From Rhodococcus sp. 1163 (GTDB lineage Bacteria; Actinomycetota; Actinomycetes; Mycobacteriales; Mycobacteriaceae), in NCBI RefSeq assembly GCF_002091985.1, contig NZ_MKKX01000032.1:1-64000 (forward strand): 64,000 bases of DNA, given 5' to 3'. A program made the position numbers and the translations under genes. Below are positions 24,351-34,445 of this stretch, in pieces (within the stretch, counting starts at the first letter, position 1; each line of letters opens with the position of its first letter). The notes below the pieces were generated by a model. The model was not told the DNA's origin. It did no database searches and saw only the letters and a program-made list of their open reading frames with translations.

Positions 24351-25976
24351 ATGCCTCGTCGTATTCGTGTCCGATATGTGGTGGCGCTCGGCGCAATTTT
24401 GGTATTGGCCGCATCACTTGCTACGTGGACCCTCGATCGCCCCACCGGCGGGGCCGAATCCACGGTGTCCGATTTCGTCGAGGCACTCAACGACCGCGAC
24501 GTCGATGCAGCCGCCAACCTGACTTCGTACCCCAACGCGGCGGCGGCATCGATCTCGCAGATGTTCGACGGCCTGTCCGCGGGCGGAAAATCATCCTCGC
24601 AGTTCGAACTCTCGCAGTTCATCGACCTCGACCAGGACTCGGGGTTCTTCACCCTCGGTTCGGCGTGGAACTTCGGTGAGGGCAAGGACTGGAAGTACTC
24701 GACGCGCGGCAGCACGAAGAGATTGAGCGTCGGCTGGCGGATCACCTGGGAACCGGAGATCCTTGCACCGGGCCTGGCCAGTGCAGTGCACTACACCCGA
24801 ACGGACGCGCCGCCACCGCTGGTGTTCGACGCTGCCAAGAACGTCCTGATGAGCGAACGCACCATCAACGCCGTCTCCCTCGACCCAGCGCAGATGCCCG
24901 ACCCGGCAGCGTCCGCGTCGCGACTCGCCGACGTCATCGACGTCGTGGCGCCGTTGATCACTGCAGAATCGCTGACCTCCGAGCTGAATGCCGCACCTGG
25001 TTCACCAGTCCTCGCGGTCAACCTGCGCGACGACGACTTCGCGGTTCTCGAGGACGATCTGCGTGCCATTCCTGGAGTCGTGATCTCGCAGACACCCAAA
25101 CTGATCGCGGGCGATCGACGCATCACCTCCCCGTTGCTCGACTCCATTCGCGACGCCTGGCAACTTGGCCGCGACGCGACGTCCGGTTGGGCAGTGGACG
25201 TCGCCGGTGCCGACGGAATTCCGGTGCGTCAGGTCGGCTTCCAGGGTCCTGCCGGTCCGGACCTGCATGCCACGCTCGATCCCCGGATTCAGCTGGCCGC
25301 CGAGGATGCCGTGGTCAGCGTCGGGACGTCCGCGTCGATCGTGGCTATCGTGCCGTCGACCGGTGCCATCGTCGCGGCTGCTCAGAACAGTTACGCCAAC
25401 GAGCAGGGGGAGATTGCGTTCTCGGGGATGTATCCGACGGGATCGGCAACGGCATTGCTCGACGCCCTGCAGTCCGGTGATAACCCAGGCACGCCGTCTG
25501 AGCTCGGCCTCGGGGTCAACTACTCGATGCCCGGACTCGACGCCTTCGCCGGTCAGCGTTCCGGACCGGGTGGGTCGATCGATCGGATCCGGTCCGTCGG
25601 AAACGAGAGCTCCACGGAGTCGATGACGCCGTTCGGCCTGGCTCAGATGGGTGCGGCGATCTCCCGTGGAGCTGCGCCCCTACCGTCGATCGTCGTCGGT
25701 CAGACCGCCGTCGCCGACCAGCCGACCGATTCGATTCCGCCCGAAGCTCTTGCCAAGCTCCGAAAGATGTTGGTGGACTCTGCTCATGCCGAAGGGCTCG
25801 ACGCGTACGCGGGATTGACAGGGTTCGCGGGTAACAGTGGCGACGACCGGTGGTTCATCGCCAACCGAGGCGACCTTGCGTTTGCCGTCTACATCGAAGA
25901 CGCGGACGGAACGGACCAGGCCGTGAAGATGAGTACCCGTCTGATCCGAGGCATGGACTCCGGCATCGCCGAGTAA
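24351..25976 (+). CDS. PBP-like pseudoenzyme, tandem paralogue lacking catalytic motifs
   Basis: 541 aa. N-terminal membrane anchor (VALGAILVLAASLATWTL), no lipobox Cys. The MecA_N-like and dimerisation regions align with the preceding PBP (FVEALNDRDVDAAANLTSYP; VGWRITWEPEILAPGLAS). In the transpeptidase part SxxK has become S365-ATA (Lys to Ala), about 50 residues containing SxN are absent, and the KTGT segment reads GLTGFAGNSG. The reading frame is otherwise clean and the end (RGDLAFAVYIEDADG) is well conserved, so it is a maintained pseudoenzyme rather than a pseudogene. GGAAGG lies 6 nt before ATG 24351. A regulatory or scaffolding role with the active PBP is inferred. Confidence 0.82.
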   Translation: MPRRIRVRYVVALGAILVLAASLATWTLDRPTGGAESTVSDFVEALNDRDVDAAANLTSYPNAAAASISQMFDGLSAGGKSSSQFELSQFIDLDQDSGFFTLGSAWNFGEGKDWKYSTRGSTKRLSVGWRITWEPEILAPGLASAVHYTRTDAPPPLVFDAAKNVLMSERTINAVSLDPAQMPDPAASASRLADVIDVVAPLITAESLTSELNAAPGSPVLAVNLRDDDFAVLEDDLRAIPGVVISQTPKLIAGDRRITSPLLDSIRDAWQLGRDATSGWAVDVAGADGIPVRQVGFQGPAGPDLHATLDPRIQLAAEDAVVSVGTSASIVAIVPSTGAIVAAAQNSYANEQGEIAFSGMYPTGSATALLDALQSGDNPGTPSELGLGVNYSMPGLDAFAGQRSGPGGSIDRIRSVGNESSTESMTPFGLAQMGAAISRGAAPLPSIVVGQTAVADQPTDSIPPEALAKLRKMLVDSAHAEGLDAYAGLTGFAGNSGDDRWFIANRGDLAFAVYIEDADGTDQAVKMSTRLIRGMDSGIAE

Positions 25977-25982
25977 CCCCCT

Positions 25983-26714
25983 GTGCTCCATTTCGGTCTG
26001 CTCGTGGTGGCCGGTTACTTCGCCGGCCTCGTCGGCTTCGTGACCGGAATGGCGTCGCTGGTGTCGTATCCAGCCTTACTGGCAGCAGGGTTGCCTCCGG
26101 TGAGCGCAAACGTCACCAACACGGTGGCGATGGTCGCCGTCGGTGTCGGCGCTACGACGAATGCTTCGGCCGAGCTCGCCAAAGACGGTAAGCAGCTGGT
26201 TCGGTATGCCGTCTATTCGGCAGCCGGTGGGCTGGTCGGCGCCGTCGTTCTGCTCGTTGCGCCCGCGGGATCCTTCGAGGTGGTGGTGCCGTTCCTCGTT
26301 GCGTTCGCGGCCCTCGCGCTGCTACTGCAACCGAGGATTCGAAAGCTGTCCGGAAATCGAGAGTTTCCGACGCTGTATCCGTTCGCACTGTTCTTGGTTG
26401 CTGTCTACGGCGGGTACTTCGGGGCAGGTGCCGGGGTGATCTTCTTGGCGCTCGCCCTGATCGCCACATCCGAAACGATATGGCGCGCCAGCATTCTGAA
26501 GAGTTTCTTTCTGGGCGTCGCGAACCTCGTTGCGGCCGTGATCTTTGCGTTCTCCGGTCAAGTCGACTGGCTCGCTGCGCTGGCGCTGGCGATAGGGGCC
26601 TTCTGCGGTGGTTACTGCGGCCCGCCCGTGGTCAAGCTCATTCCCCCGACGTTCCTGCGCATCGCTGTCGGAATTCTCGGGCTCGGGCTCGCAGCATGGT
26701 TGATGTGGAAATAG
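25983..26714 (+). CDS. TSUP (TauE/SafE) family membrane transporter
   Basis: 243 aa, about seven to eight membrane segments, with the family repeat features (YFAGLVGFVTGMASLVSYPA near the start, GYFGAGAGVIFLAL in the second half). Members export sulfite, sulfonates or related anions. It starts with GTG 6 bp after the pseudo-PBP stop, without a strong ribosome site, so it may be coupled to that gene. Converges with the POT transporter. Confidence 0.8.
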   Translation: MLHFGLLVVAGYFAGLVGFVTGMASLVSYPALLAAGLPPVSANVTNTVAMVAVGVGATTNASAELAKDGKQLVRYAVYSAAGGLVGAVVLLVAPAGSFEVVVPFLVAFAALALLLQPRIRKLSGNREFPTLYPFALFLVAVYGGYFGAGAGVIFLALALIATSETIWRASILKSFFLGVANLVAAVIFAFSGQVDWLAALALAIGAFCGGYCGPPVVKLIPPTFLRIAVGILGLGLAAWLMWK

Positions 26715-26726
26715 CTGCAGGCGTTG

Positions 26727-28175
<1,449 letters not shown>

Positions 28176-28198
28176 TACAGAACTGTCCCACGTGCGGC

Positions 28199-28213
28199 GG
28201 CCCCGATGGGGCC
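28199..28213 (-). terminator. Hairpin after the DUF3054 gene
   Basis: GGCCCC (28199-28204) and GGGGCC (28208-28213) with a 3-nt loop, just downstream of the DUF3054 stop on the minus strand. No T-tract. Confidence 0.35.
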
Positions 28214-28220
28214 GATGGGG

Positions 28221-28643
28221 TCAGTTTTTCCGGGCGGATACAACTCTTGCGAGGGCGCGCCAGCCTAGAAGGAACAGCGCCAGCACGGTCGTGGCGACGA
28301 CGACGAAGCTGAAGGCAGTGCCCTGCCCGCTGATCGCCCGAAGCACCATGCCGATGGCGACGGTGGACACCCACACGATGATGCCGGTCGGGAGAAGAAG
28401 GAACGCGTCGAACTTGTCACGGTAGAGCGCCCAGCTGGCGGCCCAGCCGACGACGGCGCCGATCAGGAACGGCCAGGCGGTCGTCGCCAATCCGGCAAGT
28501 GCACCCGTCTCGTCGTGGCTGCGTCGACCGATGGCGCAGAAGATCAGGACCAACACGAGATCTATGACTGCGGGAATGTACAGCGGCGCGAAACGGCCCG
28601 GTACGGCGGCGATGATCGGGTTGCGCTTGCTCACCGGTCCCAC
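28221..28643 (-). CDS. DUF3054-family membrane protein
   Basis: 140 aa with four hydrophobic helices; the family-typical IFCAIGRRSHDE lies after the first helix and AWPFLIGAVVGW in the second. Function unknown. Starts with GTG (28643 or 28634, three codons apart). Flanked upstream by the strong 17-bp hairpin that ends the YceI gene, so it probably has its own promoter or reads through that hairpin. Confidence 0.75.
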   Translation of the reverse strand: MGPVSKRNPIIAAVPGRFAPLYIPAVIDLVLVLIFCAIGRRSHDETGALAGLATTAWPFLIGAVVGWAASWALYRDKFDAFLLLPTGIIVWVSTVAIGMVLRAISGQGTAFSFVVVATTVLALFLLGWRALARVVSARKN

Positions 28644-28648
28644 AATAG

Positions 28649-28687
28649 AGAACGGGCCCGCGGACTGTATGTCCGCGGGCCCGTTCT
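28649..28687. terminator. Strong hairpin after the YceI gene
   Basis: A 17-bp perfect stem, AGAACGGGCCCGCGGAC (28649-28665) and its reverse complement (28671-28687), with loop TGTAT. It sits 15 bp past the YceI stop and 5 bp before the DUF3054 start. No clear T-run on either side. Confidence 0.7.
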
Positions 28688-28702
28688 GGTGAAAGTGACG
28701 AT

Positions 28703-29254
28703 CTAGGAAGCCAGACCTGCTTCGATTTCGAGGGTCAGGGTGATCTTGTCGCCGACGACTGCGCCGCCGCCTTCGAGAGGCATGTCGATGGTGAGACCGA
28801 AGTCGCGACGGTTGATGGTGGTGGTGGCTTCGAAGCCGGCGACCGGACCGTTGCCCATGCCGGCGTTGACGCCGTTGAACTCGAGTGCCAGGTCGATCGA
28901 CTTGGTGACGCCGTGCAGGGTGAAGTCACCTGTCACGACGAAGTCGGAACCCTTGGGCTGTACCGACGTCGAGACGAAGGTGGCGGTCGGGTACTTCTCG
29001 ACCTCGAAGAAGTCGGCAGTCTTGAGGTGGCCGTCGCGCTGCGCGTTGTCGGTGGTGATGGAGGTGACGTCGATTTCGGCGGCGACGGAAGGCGTGCCGT
29101 CGGCGGCGACGGTGATCGTGCCGGTGAAGGCCTGGAAACGGCCGCGGACCTTGCTCACGACGAGGTGGCGCACGGAGAATCCGACGGTGGAGTGCGAAGG
29201 GTCGATGTTCCAGGTGCCTGCGGACAATTCTGGCAATGCGATCGCGGTGGTCAT
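28703..29254 (-). CDS. YceI-family protein (lipocalin-like polyisoprenoid-binding)
   Basis: 183 aa. Complete YceI domain: WNIDPSHSTVGFSVRHL at the start, GDFTLHGVTKSIDLALEF in the middle, DFGLTIDMP near the end. YceI proteins bind isoprenoid or lipid chains in a beta-barrel. No signal peptide is visible, so this member is probably cytoplasmic, as in other actinobacteria. ATG 29254 has GAGGAGC 4 nt upstream. TACTAT in the 128-bp upstream gap may be its -10 element. Confidence 0.9.
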   Translation of the reverse strand: MTTAIALPELSAGTWNIDPSHSTVGFSVRHLVVSKVRGRFQAFTGTITVAADGTPSVAAEIDVTSITTDNAQRDGHLKTADFFEVEKYPTATFVSTSVQPKGSDFVVTGDFTLHGVTKSIDLALEFNGVNAGMGNGPVAGFEATTTINRRDFGLTIDMPLEGGGAVVGDKITLTLEIEAGLAS

Positions 29255-29382
29255 GTGAGCTCCTCTAATGGTGGGTTGAAGGTTCAAGTTGCATAGTACA
29301 CAAGCGGACCGGAGTCCGAATCTATTCCCGCATGCCGAATAGAGATGCCGATCACAATTTTCGAGTGGGAGGGAAGAACTCG

Positions 29383-30546
29383 TTATCCAGACTCGGGATC
29401 GACGTTGTCCGCCCGCGGCTTGTACAGGTCCCTGATTTCCCGCTGCTCGATGATTTCCCGCTGTTCGACGGCTTCCCGCTGTTCGACCGCGATGTCGTAT
29501 TCGAGGTTCTCGTGGCGGTGGTTGCGAAACAGGACGAGGAACACGATCCAGCCGACGATCGCGACGAGGATGAAGCTGACACCGCGATAGACGAAGGCGG
29601 CTGCGACGGCCTGTGACGCGCTGATGCTGGCCGCGCTGGTGAGAAAGGCGATCAGGGTGGCGTCGACGATGACGAGCCCACCCGGTGCGAGCGGCACGGA
29701 TCCGACGGCCTTGCCTGCGGCGAACGCGATGAGCAGTCCGGAGAGTCGGGGGTCTGCGCCGACGGCGAAGCATGCGAAGCCGAGACAGGCGACGTCGGCG
29801 AGTCGGTGAACCGCGGACCACGACAGGGAGAGCACGCCGTCGCGTGTGCCGAGTCGAACCGATTGAACCTGCTCGATGATCTCGTCGATGCGCTCGGCGC
29901 CGGTATCGGCCGGCTGGTTGCGGAAGTCGTTGATCTTGCGCAACGTCCATCGGGCTGTGCTGCGTATCGCCTGCGGGTGGGCGGAGATGTACCGCACTCC
30001 CAGGACGATCAGGACGACGCCCGCAATGGGGAGTACCAGGGTGAACGTGTTGACCGCTCCGCCCACCAGCAGGGCGCCACCGACGCCGAGGACTGCGAGT
30101 CCCGCCGCCGCGATGACTCCGGAGATCGCGAGTTGCCATGAGGCGACTACCGGACTCGCGCCCCACCGTCGGGTCTCACGGTAAGTGAACGCGGTGGAGA
30201 AGACCTGTCCGGCGGGCAGCGTCAACGACATGGCAGTGCTGCCGTAGATGACCGAGACCGACTTGGACTGACGGACGCGAACTCCGCCGGCTTCGAGCAG
30301 TTGCTTCTGGACCCGGCCGAACGCGCTCAGTGAGAGTGCTTGCGCAAAGACACATGCAGCGAGCCATCCCCAATGGATCTCGGTGAGGGCCTTCCACGAC
30401 TCGTGCAACCGCGGCCAGAGGTAGATTCCCTCGCCGATGAGCAGTGCGACCAGGGCAATCCCGACGACCCATTTGAACCAGCGGAGACGATTCCGCTTCC
30501 GTGGCCCGTCGGGGACGGACTCCGGTCTTGGTTCGGCCACCTTCAC
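29383..30546 (-). CDS. UPF0104/LPG-synthase-type membrane protein (YbhN-like)
   Basis: 387 aa with about eight membrane segments, resembling the flippase-like membrane domain of lysylphosphatidylglycerol synthases (LTLPAGQVFSTAFTYRETR; GSVPLAPGGLVIVDA). No soluble synthase domain follows, so it is the stand-alone YbhN-like form, possibly a lipid flippase or regulator. The cytoplasmic C-terminus carries a threefold hexapeptide-type repeat (EQREAV, EQREII, EQREIR), encoded by an 18-bp tandem repeat, giving a highly charged helical tail. Function not established. Confidence 0.78.
   Translation of the reverse strand: MKVAEPRPESVPDGPRKRNRLRWFKWVVGIALVALLIGEGIYLWPRLHESWKALTEIHWGWLAACVFAQALSLSAFGRVQKQLLEAGGVRVRQSKSVSVIYGSTAMSLTLPAGQVFSTAFTYRETRRWGASPVVASWQLAISGVIAAAGLAVLGVGGALLVGGAVNTFTLVLPIAGVVLIVLGVRYISAHPQAIRSTARWTLRKINDFRNQPADTGAERIDEIIEQVQSVRLGTRDGVLSLSWSAVHRLADVACLGFACFAVGADPRLSGLLIAFAAGKAVGSVPLAPGGLVIVDATLIAFLTSAASISASQAVAAAFVYRGVSFILVAIVGWIVFLVLFRNHRHENLEYDIAVEQREAVEQREIIEQREIRDLYKPRADNVDPESG
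29434..29487. repeat. 18-bp tandem repeat, three copies
   Basis: GATTTCCCGCTGCTCGAT, GATTTCCCGCTGTTCGAC and GGCTTCCCGCTGTTCGAC in register (29434-29451, 29452-29469, 29470-29487). It encodes the charged EQRE repeats at the C-terminus of the YbhN-like protein. Confidence 0.85.
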
Positions 30547-30570
30547 AGGGTAACCACACTGCGACGGCTG

Positions 30571-32082
30571 TCAGGGATGCTCGACCGGCCACGCGAGATG
30601 CGTGCGTCTACGCCGGCCGCGTAATTGAACCTGATCACCGAGTTCCCAATGCGCCTGTTCCTCGTCGCTGGCGAAGTAGAGCGCGGACGTCGACGCGAGA
30701 ACGCGGCCCGGTCTCAGCTTGGCCAGTTCGGTCAATCGAGACGCTTCGTTGACGGGATCACCGATCACGGTGTATTCGAACCGCTCGGCTGCGCCGATGT
30801 TCCCAGCGACGGCCAGTCCCGCCGACACACCGATACCGATGTCGAGTCCGGTGATGTCGTTGAGGGCGAACCGCAGGTCACGAGCTGCGGCGAGCGCAGC
30901 GGTCGGCGCGTCGGGTCGGTCGAGGGGCGCGCCGAAAATGGCGAGTGCCGCATCACCCATGAACTTGTTGACGAATCCGTTGTGCTGATCGATGACGTCG
31001 ACGACGACGCGGAAGAATTCGTTGAGGAGGACGACGACCTCACTGGGAGGACGCTCGGAAGCCGTGGCCGTCGACCCGACCATGTCCACGAAGAGCACCG
31101 CGACGAAGCGAGTCTCGCCTCCCAATTCGGTACCGAATTGCAATGCACGGCGCGCCACATCTTCGCCGACGTGTGCGCCGAACAGTTCACGCAGGACGCG
31201 CCGTTCCGCGGACTCCTCCATCATGCGGTTGAAGCCGACCTGAAGTCGGCCGATCTCGCTGCCGTCGAACACGTCGACCTCGACGTCGTTCTCACCGCGT
31301 TGGACCCGCTCGATCGCCCGACGCAGTTGCCGGATCGGGTCGGAAATCTGGCTGGCCGTCAGCATCGACAGGATGAATGCCTGCCCGATAGCGAGGACGC
31401 TGAGCAGGATGATCGCTATCGCGAGCGAATTGGGGGAGAACACCAGATCGGTGGTCAGCTGGGTCACGCAGAGCAAGATGATGCCGATGACGGGCATCAG
31501 GGTGCCCAGCCCCCAGGTCATCGCCATCCGGGTGCCGATGCCGGGGGTCATGGTGCGGTCGAATCGACCCTCGCTCAGTGCCATCGCAGCGACGGGGCGC
31601 AGGATCCGTTCGCCGAGCATGTAGGTGAATCCGAAGGTGACGGTGGCAGCCATGACCACGGTGACGATGACGGCGACGGCGAGCGACGGCATTTCGGCGA
31701 CCGTCAGGACGACGAACAGGACACCCCCGATGACCCACAGAACGGCATGCACGATTGCTTGACGCAACGGCGCGTGCAGCGCAGTCATCTGTTCCTTACG
31801 GGTGGGTGGGCCACCCCGCAGCTGCCAGCGAACCACCGTCCGCAACATGCGGGACGCGTAATAGAGGCTGACCCCGCCTCCGACCAGCAGATAGATGCCG
31901 AAGATCCAGACATTGCGTGATCGGTCCGCGATGATCGATTCCGACTCGGCAATGGGCAGCCCATAGCGAACGAAGCCGAATACGAGCACCGCGCCGAAGA
32001 GGTTGGACAGGCCCATCGAGACCATATAGAGCGGCCAGCGACTCTTCAGGGTGAGCGAGACCGCTCGGAAAGATGCCAGCAC
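30571..32082 (-). CDS. Membrane class III adenylate cyclase with HAMP domain
   Basis: 503 aa. Six hydrophobic segments (to ~residue 250), a HAMP linker (ASQISDPIRQLRRAIERVQR), then a class III cyclase domain. Catalytic residues are in place: metal Asp in FVDMVGST, adenine-specifying Lys and second metal Asp in KFMGDAALAIF, Asp in VIGDPVNEASRL with the transition-state Asn and Arg. It should make cAMP in response to a membrane signal. The layout matches the M. tuberculosis Rv1318c-1320c/Rv3645 group (from memory). It diverges from the AI-2E family gene with only 16 bp between starts. Confidence 0.88.
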   Translation of the reverse strand: MLASFRAVSLTLKSRWPLYMVSMGLSNLFGAVLVFGFVRYGLPIAESESIIADRSRNVWIFGIYLLVGGGVSLYYASRMLRTVVRWQLRGGPPTRKEQMTALHAPLRQAIVHAVLWVIGGVLFVVLTVAEMPSLAVAVIVTVVMAATVTFGFTYMLGERILRPVAAMALSEGRFDRTMTPGIGTRMAMTWGLGTLMPVIGIILLCVTQLTTDLVFSPNSLAIAIILLSVLAIGQAFILSMLTASQISDPIRQLRRAIERVQRGENDVEVDVFDGSEIGRLQVGFNRMMEESAERRVLRELFGAHVGEDVARRALQFGTELGGETRFVAVLFVDMVGSTATASERPPSEVVVLLNEFFRVVVDVIDQHNGFVNKFMGDAALAIFGAPLDRPDAPTAALAAARDLRFALNDITGLDIGIGVSAGLAVAGNIGAAERFEYTVIGDPVNEASRLTELAKLRPGRVLASTSALYFASDEEQAHWELGDQVQLRGRRRRTHLAWPVEHP

Positions 32083-32098
32083 AGGTTAAATTTACCGG

Positions 32099-33322
32099 GT
32101 GGGTACTGGCGAGCTGCGGGCAGAAGCACCAAAGGAGCCTTCCGGTGCCCGATCGCCCGCGAATTCGGTTCATCCCTTGGTGCGTGTCGGAGCGGAATGG
32201 ACGTGGCGTCTGCTCGTTCTGTTCGCCGGATTCCTCACTGTTTGCTACGTCGTCATCCGGCTCGAAACAGTGTTCATTCCCATCGGACTGGCGCTGCTGG
32301 CTTCGGCGATGCTGGTGCCGATCGTCGATTGGATGCAGAGACGCGGAGTTCCCAGGTCCGCAGCAGTCGTCGTAGTCATCATCGCCAGTATCGGTGTCGT
32401 CGTCGGAATCATGACGTTCGTCGTCGAGCAATTCATCGAGGGACTACCGCAACTCGGCGATCAATTCACCACGAGCATCAACGACATCCAGTCCTGGTTG
32501 TCCACGGGCCCACTCCACATCAGTGAGGACCAGATCCGACAGACGAGCGACGACGCCGTCAAGGCCGTCCAGGACAACCAGGAAGCGGTGACGTCCGGCG
32601 CATTGACCACCGCGACGTTCATCGGTGAGCTCTTCACCGGTGCGTTGCTGACACTGTTCACGCTGATCTTCTTCCTCTACGGCGGCGATCAGATCTGGAA
32701 CTTCGTCACCCGGCTTGCCCCGACGTCGGCGCGGCGCCGTATTCGCCTCGCCGGAAGTCAGGGCTTCGGCTCCCTCATCGGGTACGTTCGCGCGACGGTC
32801 GCCGTCGCCGCTGCCGATGCTGTCGGTATCGGGGCCGGGCTGGCCATTCTCGGTGTGCCCTTGGCCTTGCCGCTGGCATCGTTGGTGTTCATCGGCGCCT
32901 TCATCCCTATTGTCGGTGCTTTCCTGACCGGATTCGTCGCAGTGTTCATCGCATTGGTGACCAAGGGTCTGATCACCGCGTTGATCACGCTCGGCATCGT
33001 CGTCGCAGTCATGCAACTGGAAGGGCACGTACTGCAACCCCTCCTACTGGGACGCGCGGTGCGGCTGCATCCTTTGGCCGTCGTCTTCGCCATCACCCTG
33101 GGAATCCTGCTGGCAGGCATCATCGGTGGCCTGCTGGCCGTTCCGGTCGTGGCAGTGCTCAACACGGCAATCCGATCACTGCTGGCAGAGGACCCGGACG
33201 AGGTCTACGAGGAACTCGAGGAACACGACCCGTCGGAGCCGCTGTTCCCGGCCACAGAGGACAGCCCACGCCCGCGTAGCCGACAACTCGACCCAGGAAC
33301 TCTCGAAAAGCCCGATGACTGA
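32099..33322 (+). CDS. AI-2E family (PerM-type) membrane transporter
   Basis: 407 aa with about eight membrane segments; family stretches include GLALLASAMLVPIVDWM, LPLASLVFIGAFIPIVGAFL and EGHVLQPLLLGRAVRLHP. Function of the family varies (export, ion antiport). GTG 32099 lies right after an AT-rich TTAAATTTACC, so it could be leaderless. The C-terminus is acidic (EEHDPSEPLFP). Its stop overlaps the start of the histidine kinase gene by 8 nt, linking it to the two-component pair. Confidence 0.85.
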   Translation: MGTGELRAEAPKEPSGARSPANSVHPLVRVGAEWTWRLLVLFAGFLTVCYVVIRLETVFIPIGLALLASAMLVPIVDWMQRRGVPRSAAVVVVIIASIGVVVGIMTFVVEQFIEGLPQLGDQFTTSINDIQSWLSTGPLHISEDQIRQTSDDAVKAVQDNQEAVTSGALTTATFIGELFTGALLTLFTLIFFLYGGDQIWNFVTRLAPTSARRRIRLAGSQGFGSLIGYVRATVAVAAADAVGIGAGLAILGVPLALPLASLVFIGAFIPIVGAFLTGFVAVFIALVTKGLITALITLGIVVAVMQLEGHVLQPLLLGRAVRLHPLAVVFAITLGILLAGIIGGLLAVPVVAVLNTAIRSLLAEDPDEVYEELEEHDPSEPLFPATEDSPRPRSRQLDPGTLEKPDD

Positions 33323-34445
33323 CGCATTGACTCCGCTCTGGCGCGCGTCGCAGGTGTTTCGATTCGTCACCCTGCTCTACGCAGTCAGCTACCAGGTCGC
33401 CTCGATGTCGTCCTACAGCAATCCGCGCCTGAGCTGGTTCTTCGTGGCGTTGATGGCAGTGTGGACCGGGGTCTCGGCAGCGCTTCTCTCGGAGAAGAGA
33501 ATCCCGCGATGGAAGGTGGTGTTCGCCGACCAACTCGTCGTCATCGGGTTGATGGCGTCGACTCGGTTGGTCGCCGATCCTCAGTGGTACAGCACTCACC
33601 AAACTCTCCCGACGACATTGTGGGCCACCAATGCGGTCATCTCGGCGGCAATTCTGTTCGGGCCCAGGGGCGGAATCGCGTCGGCGATCGTGCTCGCGGC
33701 CGTGAGCGCACTGGTACGCGATCAGGTGAACTTCGATCTGTGGACGGATGCGACAGCGCCGGTTCTGGTGTCGGTCGGGCTTGCGCTCGGGTTGGCGAGT
33801 AACACCGCCAAACGCGCACACTCGGAATTGGCGCGTGCCATCAGGCTCGCGGCGATCACCGAAGAGCGCGAACGACTCGCACGCCAGGTGCATGACGGCG
33901 TCCTGCAAGTGTTGGCGCTGGTTCGTCGGCGCGGAAACGAAATTGGCGGTGCTGCAGGTGAACTCGCCGATCTTGCCGGTGAGCAAGAAGTTGCACTGCG
34001 GATGCTGATCTCCGAGCAGGGGAACCCGAGCCGCGTCGATACCGGCGATGCAGAGGTCGACCTGGGGAGTCTGCTCCGAGCGCAGGGCAGCACCACGGTG
34101 TCGATCTCGGCCCCGACGGATCCCGTACTCGTCCACGAACCCGTCGCCGAGGAGCTGGCTGCCGTTCTCGCGACAGCGTTGTCGAACGTGACCTTGCACG
34201 CGGGATCGGCTGCGCGCGCGTATGTTCTGCTCGAAGATGTGGCCGGCGACATCATCGTGAGCATCCGTGACGACGGCGTCGGGATAGCTGCCGGCCGCCT
34301 CGCTGAAGCTGAGGCGGAAGGCCGGATGGGCGTCTCCAAGTCGATACTGGGAAGAGTTGAAATGCTCGGCGGCACAGCAGTGCTCGACAGCGATATCGGG
34401 ACGGGGACCGAGTGGGAGATTCGAGTACCGAGGGAGCGGAAGTGA
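33315..34445 (+). CDS. Sensor histidine kinase (HisKA_3, DUF5931-like sensor)
   Basis: 376 aa. About five to six membrane segments up to residue ~160, then the dimerisation/phosphoacceptor helix ERLARQVHDGVLQVL with H193, and a C-terminal HATPase (N box ALSNVTLHA, G boxes RDDGVGI and GRMGVSKSILGRVEMLGG). It phosphorylates the response regulator encoded next, with which it shares one base (TGATG). The multi-span sensor resembles DUF5931/MacS-type kinases of Actinobacteria. ATG 33315 is inside the end of the AI-2E family gene. Confidence 0.88.
   Translation: MTDALTPLWRASQVFRFVTLLYAVSYQVASMSSYSNPRLSWFFVALMAVWTGVSAALLSEKRIPRWKVVFADQLVVIGLMASTRLVADPQWYSTHQTLPTTLWATNAVISAAILFGPRGGIASAIVLAAVSALVRDQVNFDLWTDATAPVLVSVGLALGLASNTAKRAHSELARAIRLAAITEERERLARQVHDGVLQVLALVRRRGNEIGGAAGELADLAGEQEVALRMLISEQGNPSRVDTGDAEVDLGSLLRAQGSTTVSISAPTDPVLVHEPVAEELAAVLATALSNVTLHAGSAARAYVLLEDVAGDIIVSIRDDGVGIAAGRLAEAEAEGRMGVSKSILGRVEMLGGTAVLDSDIGTGTEWEIRVPRERK

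Noticed and set aside
24351-25976. Second PBP gene as a plain pseudogene
   Set aside because: No stop or frameshift in 541 codons, a good ribosome site and conserved flanking domains argue for a maintained protein.
29255-30166. Long upstream extension of the YceI frame
   Set aside because: Antisense-frame shadow of the YbhN-like gene, Arg-rich; YceI begins at MTTAIALPEL with GAGGAGC.
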